Assembly (NCBI GenBank): GCA_016721825.1
Contig: JADKHI010000006.1
Location: 496,001-560,000 of the forward strand
DNA from: Flavobacteriales bacterium
GTDB taxonomy: Bacteria > Bacteroidota > Bacteroidia > Flavobacteriales_F > PHOS-HE28
Direction: 5' to 3'
DNA: 64,000 bases
Of this stretch, positions 34,856 to 43,056 are shown piece after piece (the stretch's first letter is position 1; each line of letters opens with the position of its first letter). The notes beneath the pieces were generated by a model. It ran no database searches. It was not told the origin of the DNA and worked only from the letters and a program-made list of their open reading frames with translations. The translations under genes were made by a program, and so were the position numbers.

Positions 34856-36211
34856 TTATGAATCGGCCGGGGCGTTCCGCCCCGGTGCATTCTTCAGCTT
34901 CTCGCGCAAGGTCTTGCGGTCGATACCGAGCACCTCGGCGGCCTTGGTCTTGTTCTGCCCAACAGCATCCAATACACGGGTGATGTGTTGTCGTTCCACC
35001 TCGGCCAACGTGAGCAGTTCGTTGTTCGCGATGGTACGTGGTGCTTCCATCTTCATGTACGCGGGCAGGTCTTCCATGCGCACGGCATCATCCTTCAATA
35101 TCACCAGGCGGTGGATGAAGTGTTCCAGTTCGCGCACGTTGCCGGGCCAGGAATACTGTTCGAGCGCCGCCAATACCGGTGCCGGAATGCGTGCCTGCGG
35201 TTTGCCCAACTCGTTGCTGTAGCGTCCATTGAAGTGCTTCACGAGCAACGGGATATCCTCCTTGCGATCCCGCAGCGTGGGCAACTCCATCTCCAACAGG
35301 TTCAAGCGGTAGTAGAGGTCTTCGCGGAACGTGCCTTGGCGGACCATGGCGCCGAGGTCGGAGTTGCTGGCTGATATCAGGCGTACCTGCACTTTTTGCG
35401 GCTTGGTGGAACCGAGCATGGTGATCTCCTTGTCCTGGATCACGCGCAGCAATTTGGCTTGCACGGCGGCGCTGGCGTTACCGATCTCGTCCAGGAAGAG
35501 GGTGCCACCATCGGCGGCTTGGAAAAGGCCCACGCGGTTGATAACGGCACCAGTGAAGGCACCTTTCACATGGCCGAAGAGTTCGCTTTCCAGCAACTGG
35601 TCCGGAATGGCACCACAGTTCACGGCGATGAACGGCGCAGCGGAGAACGTGCTGTTGTAGTGGATGGCACGTGCCACCATCTCTTTGCCGGTTCCGCTTT
35701 CGCCGCGCACCATCACCGTAGCGCGATTGGTACTGGTGCGTTCGATCATCCGATACAGCGCCTGCATGGCCGGTGATCGACCGACGATGCCGTGGAACGA
35801 TGTGCGCCCTTCCGCTTCCTGGGGTGCTGTGACCGTTGGAGGCTGTCGCTGGATCACGTTGTGCACCGCACGTTCCAGTTCGTCCTGCGTGAAGGGTTTG
35901 GTGATGTATTCCACCGCTCCCAACTTCATCACTTCCACGGCATCCTGTATGTTGGGGTAACCCGTTACCACCAGCACGGGAATGGTGGGATGGTATTGCG
36001 AGATGTAGCGCACCAATTGGATGCCCCCCACGCCAGGCATGTTCAGATCGGTGATCACCAGATCCACGGCACCCTGACCCATGAGGTCGATGGCATCCAC
36101 CACGTTGGCAGCGGTATAAGGCACCAGATCCATCGCCTGCATGTTGCGACGCAGCAGCTCCAACATATCAGGCGCATCGTCCACAAGCAATACTGAGGGG
36201 CGTGGGTTCAT
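34856..36211 (-). CDS. Sigma-54-dependent response regulator (NtrC family)
   Basis: 451 residues. Receiver domain 1-120 with acidic pair D11/D12, phospho-acceptor D55 (VITDLNMPG) and K105 (YITKPF). AAA+ domain about 140-370: Walker A GESGTGKE at 170-177, sigma-54 loop GAFTGA at 217-222, Walker B GGTLFLDEIG, and the WPGNVREL sensor region. C-terminal Fis-type HTH (VLDAVGQNKTKAAEVLGIDRKTLREKL). Overlaps the kinase gene by 4 bases. It should activate a sigma-54 promoter; the operon just downstream is the obvious candidate. Confidence 0.95.
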   Translation of the reverse strand: MNPRPSVLLVDDAPDMLELLRRNMQAMDLVPYTAANVVDAIDLMGQGAVDLVITDLNMPGVGGIQLVRYISQYHPTIPVLVVTGYPNIQDAVEVMKLGAVEYITKPFTQDELERAVHNVIQRQPPTVTAPQEAEGRTSFHGIVGRSPAMQALYRMIERTSTNRATVMVRGESGTGKEMVARAIHYNSTFSAAPFIAVNCGAIPDQLLESELFGHVKGAFTGAVINRVGLFQAADGGTLFLDEIGNASAAVQAKLLRVIQDKEITMLGSTKPQKVQVRLISASNSDLGAMVRQGTFREDLYYRLNLLEMELPTLRDRKEDIPLLVKHFNGRYSNELGKPQARIPAPVLAALEQYSWPGNVRELEHFIHRLVILKDDAVRMEDLPAYMKMEAPRTIANNELLTLAEVERQHITRVLDAVGQNKTKAAEVLGIDRKTLREKLKNAPGRNAPADS

Positions 36212-37335
36212 GGCGTTGGCGGAAAGGGGAAGGAAAGGGTGAACAAGGTGCCAACGCCGGGTTCGGAACTCACCGTGATGTGACCACCATGGGCCTTCAT
36301 GATGCCATGCACCACGGCCAGGCCAAGACCAGTGCCTTCGCCCGCTGGTTTGGTGGTGAAAAAGGGTTGGAAGATCCGTGGGATGTTCTCCGGAAGGATG
36401 CCCGTGCCATCATCCTGCACATGGATGATGGCGTGCTTCCCTGAACGCTCCGTGCTGATGCGCAGGCCACCACCCTGGGGCATGGCACCAAGCGCGTTCA
36501 ACACCAGGTTGCTGACCACCTGTGCGAACTGCACGGCATCCACGCGCACCACCAGTGCATCCGGGCCGAGGTCCAGCGCGGTGCGTATGGCCCCCTCATC
36601 CAAGCGATGCTGTAGCAACCGCAGGGTCTGCCGCACCTGCTCGTTCAGGTCAAGCAGGTGGAACTGGCTGGGCATTTCGCAACTGAAGTACATCAGCTTC
36701 TTCACGATCTCCCGTCCGGCCAAAGCCGAATCGATGATGCGTTGCAGGTCGGCCCGGCGTGTGGGGGCATCCTCTTCCCGCTTCAGCAGTTCAGCGAAAC
36801 CCAACACACTGCCCAGCGGGGTGTTCAGTTCATGCGCGATGCCTGCGGTAAGCTCGCTCAGCACCGTGAGGCGATCCGTGTTCAGCATGTGCCGATCGAT
36901 CATCGCTTGACGTTCGCGCTGCTCGTGCCGCTCTACGATAGTGGCCACCTCCATCGCCAGCTTCTCCAGTAATGGACCCTCCTCCGGCAAGAAGATCGGA
37001 AGGCCCGGGAGCTCGATCGCATCCGGATACGCCACCACCAACCGGCCGCGCACCGTTCCATTGATGACGAGAAGTGCGACCATCGCTCGCGTGCTGGTAA
37101 CGTACGCACCAACATGCTCATCATCCACTTCAAGCGCGGCCTGCAAATGCTCGGGCCATTGCCAACCCTGGGGCACGGTGGTCAACACGGCCTCCAGTGT
37201 CGCACGCAAGGTTCCATGGGACTGCTGGGCCACGCGCGCCATGGCATAGAGGCAGCTCAACTCCTTGATCCGCTCGCGCAGCTGGGCCGCCGATCCATCG
37301 CTCGCGCCAACAGTATCGTGCACCATTTCGCCCAT
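36208..37335 (-). CDS. Two-component sensor histidine kinase, soluble, GAF-like sensor
   Basis: 375 residues from MGEMVHDTVG; upstream ATG at 37359 lies before the -7 box and is not used. No membrane segment. Residues about 15-135 form a GAF-like input domain. Phospho-accepting H168 sits in ELTAGIAHELNTPLGSVLGFAELL; the ATPase domain has the N box NLVLNALGAMPQGGG, G1 DDGTGILPENIPRIFQPFFTTK and G2 GEGTGLGLAVVHGIMKAHGG. Cytoplasmic, so it senses an internal signal. Cognate partner is the overlapping sigma-54 regulator. Confidence 0.93.
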   Translation of the reverse strand: MGEMVHDTVGASDGSAAQLRERIKELSCLYAMARVAQQSHGTLRATLEAVLTTVPQGWQWPEHLQAALEVDDEHVGAYVTSTRAMVALLVINGTVRGRLVVAYPDAIELPGLPIFLPEEGPLLEKLAMEVATIVERHEQRERQAMIDRHMLNTDRLTVLSELTAGIAHELNTPLGSVLGFAELLKREEDAPTRRADLQRIIDSALAGREIVKKLMYFSCEMPSQFHLLDLNEQVRQTLRLLQHRLDEGAIRTALDLGPDALVVRVDAVQFAQVVSNLVLNALGAMPQGGGLRISTERSGKHAIIHVQDDGTGILPENIPRIFQPFFTTKPAGEGTGLGLAVVHGIMKAHGGHITVSSEPGVGTLFTLSFPFPPTP

Positions 37336-37341
37336 GGTGCG

Positions 37342-37349
37342 CAAAGGTA
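37342..37349 (-). promoter_or_regulatory. -7 box of the kinase/regulator operon
   Basis: TACCTTTG on the minus strand, six bases before the ATG at 37335. Confidence 0.45.
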
Positions 37350-37552
37350 GCCGGAGCATAACGGTGGGTGCTGCACGTGCTACCGCGTTTCCTAACGACA
37401 CACGAACGCCGAACCTCTGCCCGAGCGCCTCTTGATCCGCAGGAATGATCAAAGGGAGTACCGACCAGTGCCTACAGCATGTCGGTGAATGAGGTGAGGT
37501 CCAATGGGTACGACCCGGACCTCGGTGGTGCTTCTGATGGACTTCGTTATAG

Positions 37553-37568
37553 CCTTGGTCAACCAAGG
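37553..37568. other. Perfect short inverted repeat
   Basis: CCTTGGT and ACCAAGG separated by CA, 21 bases left of the gene scar at 37590. It may be a hairpin at the end of a lost transcript or an insertion boundary. The stretch 37360-37552 shows nothing else. Confidence 0.35.
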
Positions 37569-37589
37569 GATAGGCTACTGACCACTCGT

Positions 37590-37651
37590 TTACTTCCTCA
37601 AGATCTTCTCCATGGCCTTGCCCTGGCCAATCCATCCAACGGCTTGTCCAG
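37590..37651 (-). pseudogene. Scar: diverged 3' end of the DUF2200 gene
   Basis: Reads GKAMEKILRK-stop on the minus strand, against GRAMEKILRK-stop of the intact gene at 38607-38975; about five in six bases match over 60 positions with one indel, including the stop region (TTACTTCCTC against TCACTTCCTC). Homology stops abruptly at both ends. Together the full gene and this piece bracket the MORN-type gene at 37796-38572. The rest of 37652-37795 shows nothing. Confidence 0.75.
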
Positions 37652-37795
37652 GTTGTGGATGTTCGTTCACCGATGATCGAAAACCTCCAGACCAAGAGAT
37701 CAGGTGTTGTTGACTGGTCGATCGGGTCGGAGGCAGGAGCGGATCCATGCTTGCACGCTGTCCTGTGCCAAGGAGCCAATCGCACCATGGATGCC

Positions 37796-38572
37796 TTAGT
37801 CCAGGCACTTGCACGACCTCTTCACCGGATGTCCGTTCTTGAATCGGCACACGCTCACTTGCACCCCTTGCTCGTAGATGGCCAACATGCCGTTGCCGTT
37901 CACGAAGTCTCCAATGCTCAACTCCCTTCCTTCCGCATCGAAATAGCGCACCTCCACGAGTCGTCCCTTAGTGTACCGTTTGATGGACTCGATTGCCCCG
38001 GACTGATAGTAGTCCGTTGACACCCCGTGCAATTCGCCGCTCGCATAGCGCAGTTCATTAATCAATGTCCCGTCCTCCCGGAATAGCGTGCGTAGGGTAT
38101 CGAACTTCGCAACCCCCACGATGCCCTTGCGCTCGATCCGTTCGAAGTAGCGCTCGCGCACCACACCGGTCGGGTAGTACAGCGTGACGAAGTTGTATTC
38201 CGCGCCGCCGCGATCGCCATATTCGGTGGTGCTCTCCAGGATCCCCCGTTCATCGTAGTCGGTACCGATCCATCGCTCGCCCGCATTGTAGTGCGCTTCA
38301 TTCAAGGTTCCATCCTTGTGCCAGGTGGTGTCCCAGGTTACCAGGCCATCCTCCTCTTCCAACTCCACCCGTTTCTGCTGGAGTTCGCCGGATCGGTAGT
38401 ACCAGAGATGGATCCACGTATCCGCACCGTCATACCGATGGATGGAAACCACACGTTGGTGCTCATTCCGCAACGTATCCACCTGCACCTCCTGACCCAA
38501 GCTCACAACGTACGCTAACAGGGCACATAGACTGCCGATGAGCCGGATCCCGTTGATGCGCGCGTGTTCCAT
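37796..38572 (-). CDS. Secreted MORN-variant repeat protein (YwqK-type)
   Basis: 258 residues with a signal peptide (to about residue 27, VVSLGQ). Repeats of the type (W/Y)Y-x-S/T-G-x(3)-x-E/K (WYYRSGELQQK, HKDGTLNEAHYNAG, YYPTGVVRERYF, DYYQSGAIESIKRY) are the MORN-like units seen in proteins annotated as YwqK family. They form a beta-solenoid, often outside the cytoplasm in Bacteroidota. A toxin-antitoxin role is not supported here. Lies between the DUF2200 gene and a copy of that gene's 3' end. Confidence 0.75.
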   Translation of the reverse strand: MEHARINGIRLIGSLCALLAYVVSLGQEVQVDTLRNEHQRVVSIHRYDGADTWIHLWYYRSGELQQKRVELEEEDGLVTWDTTWHKDGTLNEAHYNAGERWIGTDYDERGILESTTEYGDRGGAEYNFVTLYYPTGVVRERYFERIERKGIVGVAKFDTLRTLFREDGTLINELRYASGELHGVSTDYYQSGAIESIKRYTKGRLVEVRYFDAEGRELSIGDFVNGNGMLAIYEQGVQVSVCRFKNGHPVKRSCKCLD

Positions 38573-38606
38573 TCCTGATCGACAGCCTATAGTAGATTCA
38601 CGCTGT

Positions 38607-38975
38607 TCACTTCCTCAGGATCTTCTCCATCGCCCTGCCCTTGGCCAGCTCATCCACCAGCTTGTCCAGATAGCGTACCTGACGCATGATGGGGTCATCG
38701 ATCTCTTCGATCCGGTAACCGCAGATCATGCCCGTGATCATGGACGCGTTCGGGTGCATGCGTGGGGCGTTGGCGAAGAAGGTGGCGAAGTCGGTCTTGT
38801 CGGCGATCACCTTGGCGAGGCCTTTCTCCGTGTAACCCGTGAGCCAGTCGATCACGGTGTGCAGCTCCTCCTTGGTGCGGCCCTTCTTCTCCACCTTGGT
38901 GACGTAGTGCGGGTAAACGCTGGCGAAGGCCATGCGGTAAACGCGCTCGTTGTTGGCTCCGGGTTTCATGGTCAT
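38607..38975 (-). CDS. DUF2200-family protein
   Basis: 122 residues. Family signature RVYRMAFASVYPHYVTKVEKKGRTKEELHTVIDWLTGY, then the conserved DFATFFANAPRMHPNASMITGMICGYRIEEIDDPIMRQVRYLDKLVDELAKG. Cytoplasmic, function unknown. Overlaps the stop of the upstream Cys-containing protein by 4 bases. Its final 20 codons occur again as a scar at 37590-37651. Confidence 0.9.
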   Translation of the reverse strand: MTMKPGANNERVYRMAFASVYPHYVTKVEKKGRTKEELHTVIDWLTGYTEKGLAKVIADKTDFATFFANAPRMHPNASMITGMICGYRIEEIDDPIMRQVRYLDKLVDELAKGRAMEKILRK

Positions 38976-39283
38976 TCAGGATCATTCTCAAAGGCTTCAT
39001 ACTCTCCCGTGATCACGCCATTGCCCAACTTCACCAGCACGGTGAAGTGACGCTCCTGCACGTAGGATCTGCCATTGATCATCTTCATCGTGCCGCAAGA
39101 AGGCTGTGCGCAACTGGCTACACATTGAAGCTCCTTGGGGAAGTCTGCAAGGATGTTGTCGCCCTTGCGCCAAACATCCATGAGGAAAAAGTGCTTCAGG
39201 TCCTTCGTCTGGCATTCGCGCTCCTCCACTGTGCCACAAAAAGGGCAGCGTACGGGGATGTTCACAGAGCTGTAGAAGCCCAT
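38972..39283 (-). CDS. Small Cys-containing protein, unknown function
   Basis: 103 residues from MGFYSSVNIPVRCPFCG; an ATG ten codons upstream (39313) is also possible. Six cysteines, CPFC near the start, one in ERECQ and three in LQCVASCAQPSC, suggest a zinc-binding fold. The C-terminal part (MINGRSYVQERHFTVLVKLGNGVITGEYEAFEN) looks like beta strands. Translationally coupled to the DUF2200 gene through a 4-base overlap. Confidence 0.6.
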   Translation of the reverse strand: MGFYSSVNIPVRCPFCGTVEERECQTKDLKHFFLMDVWRKGDNILADFPKELQCVASCAQPSCGTMKMINGRSYVQERHFTVLVKLGNGVITGEYEAFENDPE

Positions 39284-39526
39284 TGGGACCTGGGATGAAA
39301 TGCCAAGGTACATACAGGCTCCACTTCGTCATGTCCGTTAGAGACAAGCTCCGGCAGCTCCAAACCCGTCGAATTCGATGGGGTTGGAGGCCGCGTTCCT
39401 TATATCTCGGTCCGGGTTCAATTGTGGCACTTTCGCCATAGTTGATCCGTTATGGAGGATTGAAGCGAGACCGGTTCTCCTCGCTTCTTCAAGCACCATG
39501 GATCGAGTCGATCTTCAGCTTGCTCC

Positions 39527-39534
39527 TACCTTTG
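39527..39534 (+). promoter_or_regulatory. -7 box of the AlbA_2-type gene
   Basis: TACCTTTG, 18 bases before the ATG at 39553. The remaining part of 39314-39526 shows no other element. Confidence 0.45.
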
Positions 39535-39552
39535 GAAGGACACGTACAAGAA

Positions 39553-40962
39553 ATGAAAGAAGAGGACCTGCGGGAGCTGTTGACGATCCGCTCGGAGAAC
39601 GAGCATGTCGAGTTCAAAGAGGCGAAGTCCAACTTCCATTTCGACAAGTTGGTGGACTATTGTGTGGCGCTGGGAAATGAAGGCGGTGGCTATATCATAC
39701 TCGGGGTGACCGACAAAACACCGAGGAAGATCGTGGGCACACAGACTTTCACAGAACCCGAACGCACTGTCGCTGGTATCTACGAACGCTTGCGCATCAA
39801 GGTGCGCTCCTTTGAGTTCATGCTGCCCGAAGGGCGCGTTCTTGTTTTTCAAGCGCCAAGTAGACCGCGCGGAGGTTGGTTCGACCACGATGGTCGCATC
39901 CTGATGCGTGCTGGCGAGAGCTTGGTCACGATGTCTCCAGATCGGTTGAAGGAGATCGTTGCAGAAGGTGGTCCGAGCCTTCTGGAACGTCCGGCATCCG
40001 AAGTATTGACCGATGCGGAGGTGGTTGCCGAACTGGATGTCCAAAGCTTCTTCGACCTGCGCAAGATCCCGATGCCAGCAACCCGCAACGAGATCCTGAA
40101 GGCGCTTGAGAACCGACATCTGATCAAGCCGGAAGGCACTGGCTATTTGATCACGAACATGGGCGCCCTGCTGTTCGCGAAGGACATCGAACACTTTCCA
40201 TCGGTGGCACACAAGGCCGTACGCGTGATCGTGTACGAGGGTGTCACCAAGTCGAAGGTGAAGGATGGGAAGGACATACGTGGCAAGCTTGGATACGCCG
40301 CCGGATTCGAGCGGATGATCGCCTACATCCAAGGTGAGCTTCCCGGCGAGGAGGACTACCAAGGAGGTGTGCGCAATGTGAAGTACGCCTATCCGATCAG
40401 GGCCATCCGCGAATTGGTCGGCAACGCGCTGGTACACCAGGACCTGAACGAACAGGGCAGTTCGGTGAAGGTGGAGGTTTATGCGGATCGTATCGAGATC
40501 AGCAATCCAGGGCTCCCGTTGCTGGATGTGGAACGGTTCATCGATGAGGACCGCTCGCGGAACCTTCAACTGGCTGCCGAGATGCGCCGGTTCAATCTGT
40601 ACGAAGGGCGCGGTCAAGGAATGGACGAGGTGGTGACCCTGATCGAACTGCATCAACTGCCGCCGTATTCGGTGCGCTTGGGCACCCAGCAGACGACCGT
40701 GGTCCTATCCCGCTACCGTCCACTGAAAGACCTGACCCAGGAAGAGAAGGTCGCGGCAGTGTACCAGCATTGTGTGCTGCGCTACGTGACCAACCGCATC
40801 ACCAACAACGAATCGGTGCGGGATCGCTTCCAGATCGATACGAAGAACTCCGCCCTGGCCACCCGGCTGCTCAGCGAAGCGGTCAAGGCCGGTCGTATCC
40901 GGCTCGTGGACGCTTCCGTCGGCTACCGGTCTTGGCGATATGTGCCTTACTGGGGGCAATGA
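39553..40962 (+). CDS. AlbA_2/Schlafen-type domain protein with GHKL ATPase-like region
   Basis: 469 residues from MKEEDLRELLTIRSENEHVEFKEAKSNFHFDKL; the frame is open upstream but this start begins the domain. N-terminal AlbA_2 (divergent AAA_4/Schlafen) domain with ENEHVEFKEAK and LGNEGGGYIILGVTD. Middle region has the ATPase-C_4-like stretch IRELVGNALVHQDLNEQGSSVKVEVYADRIEISNPG and ends LYEGRGQGMDEV. C-terminal winged-helix part. Usually annotated as putative transcriptional regulator; members are enriched in defence and accessory loci. Isolated here, next to repeat relics. Confidence 0.85.
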   Translation: MKEEDLRELLTIRSENEHVEFKEAKSNFHFDKLVDYCVALGNEGGGYIILGVTDKTPRKIVGTQTFTEPERTVAGIYERLRIKVRSFEFMLPEGRVLVFQAPSRPRGGWFDHDGRILMRAGESLVTMSPDRLKEIVAEGGPSLLERPASEVLTDAEVVAELDVQSFFDLRKIPMPATRNEILKALENRHLIKPEGTGYLITNMGALLFAKDIEHFPSVAHKAVRVIVYEGVTKSKVKDGKDIRGKLGYAAGFERMIAYIQGELPGEEDYQGGVRNVKYAYPIRAIRELVGNALVHQDLNEQGSSVKVEVYADRIEISNPGLPLLDVERFIDEDRSRNLQLAAEMRRFNLYEGRGQGMDEVVTLIELHQLPPYSVRLGTQQTTVVLSRYRPLKDLTQEEKVAAVYQHCVLRYVTNRITNNESVRDRFQIDTKNSALATRLLSEAVKAGRIRLVDASVGYRSWRYVPYWGQ

Positions 40963-41013
40963 CTGTTCCTTGATGGCAGCTACCACCGAACTCGGCACCA
41001 ACTGCCTTTCTCC

Positions 41014-41258
41014 CTGATATACAGCCGGTTAGTTTCTTGATGGTTGTTTGATGGGACTCCCTATAGATTGCTTGACGGGAAGGGTCGGGCCGGTGCCGCC
41101 CACTCCATATCTAACTGATATACAGACGTTTAATTTCTTGATGGTTGTTTGATGGGACTCCCCCAAGGATTGCTTGACGGGAAGGGCCGGACCGATGCCG
41201 CCAACTCCATATCTAACTGATATACAACCGGTTAGTTTCTTGATGGTTGTTTGATGGG
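41014..41258. repeat. Tandem repeat, unit 101-102 bp, 2.4 copies
   Basis: Copies start with CTGATATACA at 41014, 41115 and 41217. Each contains TTTCTTGATGGTTGTTTGATG and, 25 bases later, ATTGCTTGACGGGAAGGG. The third copy breaks off at 41258 before an insertion-sequence-like stretch. No gene is convincing here, though a short minus-strand frame with a 34-residue period spans it. Confidence 0.85.
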
Positions 41259-41267
41259 CCACCTTCG

Positions 41268-41325
41268 CCAGAATTTGAAAAGCGGAACCACCTTTTATAG
41301 TTCTGGGGCGAAAATTTGAAAAGCC
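41268..41325. mobile_element. Possible IS21-type end relic
   Basis: Two copies of AATTTGAAAAGC(C/G) 45 bases apart, the first followed by GAACCACCTTTTATAG, the second by CACCCT. Repeated TTTGAAAAG..ACCACC motifs resemble the ends of IS21-family elements. No transposase or helper gene is nearby, so it is at most a relic. Confidence 0.3.
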
Positions 41326-41334
41326 ACCCTCTAG

Positions 41335-41418
41335 CTGGCCGTCACCCTGCGCGAGATCACCGGTAGCAAGTGGGGCCGGATCTACCGGTTCGATGCGTAC
41401 TTCAAGGTGTTCGAGTAG
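41335..41418 (+). pseudogene. C-terminal remnant of a Fic-family protein
   Basis: 27 codons open from just after a TAG to a TAG at 41416: LREITGSKWGRIYRFDAYFKVFE matches the common Fic-protein ending (L-x-E-x-TG-x-x-R-x-R-[IV]-[YF]-x-[YF]-x-x-Y-[LF]-x-[IV][LF]). No start or catalytic HPFxxGNGR is present. It directly follows the insertion-sequence-like stretch, so an insertion plausibly removed the rest of the gene. Confidence 0.5.
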
Positions 41419-41435
41419 AACGCCGGGTGACGCGA

Positions 41436-41456
41436 GCCTGCCTGCCGGAGGCAGGC
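41436..41456. repeat. Short palindromic repeat
   Basis: GCCTGCCT and AGGCAGGC around GCCGG, a unit that is abundant as a dispersed element in Bacteroidota genomes. Together with 40963-41502 it fills a 540-base gap with no intact gene. Confidence 0.55.
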
Positions 41457-41502
41457 GAGATGGTGAAACCGTGGACGATGAGGCGGGGCATGGTGGTGTT
41501 GA

Positions 41503-42171
41503 CTAGCGATCGAAAAGCTCCAAGTACTTCAGAGGATAGGCTGAACGGAACCAATCCAAGAACTCAGTCCGTCCGTGCTCCTTTATGTACTGTGCATGCT
41601 CGTCCCATGCCTTTCGAAGTCCGGGCAGGCCATAGCGTTCAGCGTTATTCGTCATGAGCTCGTGTATGAGTCGTGTCTTCTGCTCATCACTTTGATTGAA
41701 CTGGAGGGACCTATAGTCGTCAAGTCTCCATTCGCGCTTGTTCAGGGTCACCTTCCCTTCTCGCCAGTGGTTGGCTCGTTGGCCCAGCAACAGAGATGAT
41801 ATGCGGATGAATACAGTCAAGACGGCCTCGTGAATCTCGTCATCCGTTTGGGCCGTCTTCAAGTCCTTAATCCCATAATCAACTTGGTCCAGGACTTCTG
41901 AGAGGTGATGCCTATCGGTCCTGCCTTTAAGGTTCGCAAGAACGGATGCTCTCGTACCTTCAAGAAGCCGCACCATTCCTCTCCGGTACTCAGTCCCACT
42001 CACCCCGTCATGCCAAACTAACTGAGTGTCCTCACCAAAGTACTCCCACATCAAGTATCCGAGCCCATTGCCAATGCGGCGATGTTTGGAGATCTTCTTG
42101 GGTTTCGGCTTGAAGCTGATGACTATCGGCTTAGCTGACTTCGTGGCCACGCGCTTCTTGGTCTTGTCCAT
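41503..42171 (-). CDS. Hypothetical protein
   Basis: 222 residues from MDKTKKRVATKSAKPIV; the frame is open a little further but this ATG follows the upstream stop by 7 bases. A basic N-terminus (10 Lys/Arg in the first 35) precedes a helical domain with VLDQVDYGIKDLKTAQTDDEIHEAVLTVFIRISSLLLGQ. No membrane or signal. No family recognised. Shares a transcript with the MORN-type lipoprotein. Its base composition is lower in GC than the surrounding genes, suggesting recent arrival. Confidence 0.6.
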   Translation of the reverse strand: MDKTKKRVATKSAKPIVISFKPKPKKISKHRRIGNGLGYLMWEYFGEDTQLVWHDGVSGTEYRRGMVRLLEGTRASVLANLKGRTDRHHLSEVLDQVDYGIKDLKTAQTDDEIHEAVLTVFIRISSLLLGQRANHWREGKVTLNKREWRLDDYRSLQFNQSDEQKTRLIHELMTNNAERYGLPGLRKAWDEHAQYIKEHGRTEFLDWFRSAYPLKYLELFDR

Positions 42172-42178
42172 GGCTATC

Positions 42179-42904
42179 TCACTTAGGATGAGCCAAACCG
42201 TTTGGATTCTTGCTCCATTCGCCTTCATAAGTCATTGTGCCATCTTCATCCCACACTCTCCAAACACCGATCTCGGCCCCCTGGTCAAGTACCCCCTGCT
42301 CCTTCATCTGGCCGTTCTCATGCCATCTGGTCCATTGACCATGCATGCGGTGGTTCTGATAGAAAGCTTCCTCTTCCTTCTGCCCGTTGCGATACCACTT
42401 GTGCCACTCTCCATCAGGGTCGCCATCCACGTAGTTGCTTCGGATTTCGATCTGGCCGTTGTCATACCAGAACTCCAGAGGGCCGTGTAACTGACCGTTA
42501 CGTTCTCCGCAGAGCTGCGATTGTACCCCATTGCTGTACCATGCCTGGTGCTTTCCGTTGCTTAGGCCATCCGCATACTCGGTCACTTCCTGTTGCTGAC
42601 CACTCTCGTACCACATCTCGCGCAGGCCATGCTCTTTTCCGTCCACCAGTTGAATTCTCTCACGTAGTTGTCCATTTGGCCAGTACCACAGTCTCGTGCC
42701 GTGTTCCTTACCATTCTTGTACTGAACATCGATCTCGAGCTGACCATTGTCGAACCACCATTGGGCTGGCCCCTGTCTGACAGTATCGACGTACGTAATA
42801 GAGTAATGTAGCTTTCCGTTCGCGTGAAAAGCCTCCCGCTTCTCTTCATTCGAGCAGCTTACTGTAAGGAATGACAGCAAGACCGAAAGAGAAACGTATC
42901 TCAT
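42179..42904 (-). CDS. MORN-variant repeat lipoprotein (YwqK-type)
   Basis: 241 residues from MRYVSLSVLLSFLTVSC, a lipoprotein signal with lipobox LTVSC (C17). About eight repeats of W-x-x-NGQ-x-x (WWFDNGQLEIDVQYKNGKEHG, YWPNGQLRER, WYESGQQQEVT, WYDNGQIEIRSNY, WHENGQMKEQG) follow, each with a K/DGxxxG turn. A surface or periplasmic beta-solenoid is expected. Related in type to the protein at 37796-38572, but with much more regular repeats. GC content is below that of its neighbours. Confidence 0.8.
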   Translation of the reverse strand: MRYVSLSVLLSFLTVSCSNEEKREAFHANGKLHYSITYVDTVRQGPAQWWFDNGQLEIDVQYKNGKEHGTRLWYWPNGQLRERIQLVDGKEHGLREMWYESGQQQEVTEYADGLSNGKHQAWYSNGVQSQLCGERNGQLHGPLEFWYDNGQIEIRSNYVDGDPDGEWHKWYRNGQKEEEAFYQNHRMHGQWTRWHENGQMKEQGVLDQGAEIGVWRVWDEDGTMTYEGEWSKNPNGLAHPK

Positions 42905-42951
42905 GAACCATTGCTGAATGGAAGGCTCACTCACCCGAGTCGTTTGCATTT

Positions 42952-43042
42952 CGCGTTAGGGACAGCAGCGGAAAGCCCGGAGCCGTCTTCGGCGAGGACT
43001 TGCAGCGAATGGCCCGACGGCGAGTCTTCGAGCCGGAACGCC
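42952..43042. repeat. Possible dispersed non-coding element
   Basis: CGTTAGGGACAGCAGCGGAA ... CCGGAACGCCCTA, with AGCCCGG and GAGCCGG inside. Segments beginning GTTAGGG and ending AACGCCC recur between genes of Bacteroidota. Only one copy is in the window, so the repeat status rests on memory of the family, not on internal comparison. Confidence 0.35.
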
Positions 43043-43056
43043 CTACTCATCATCAC

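Noticed and set aside
39526..40656. Minus-strand 376-codon frame opposite the AlbA_2-type gene
   Set aside because: Antisense shadow; no recognisable domain, while the plus strand encodes a clear one.
41014..41258. CRISPR array
   Set aside because: The 101-102-bp units are contiguous and nearly identical over their full length, with no spacer pattern and no cas genes.
37796..42904. Toxin-antitoxin modules, because MORN-variant proteins are often labelled YwqK antitoxins
   Set aside because: No toxin partner is present; both proteins carry signal peptides and look like secreted beta-solenoids.
42952..43042. Integron attC site (starts GTTAGGG near the end of an accessory gene)
   Set aside because: The seven-base core does not end in a pyrimidine, the partner RYYYAAC core is absent, and no integrase or second site was found.
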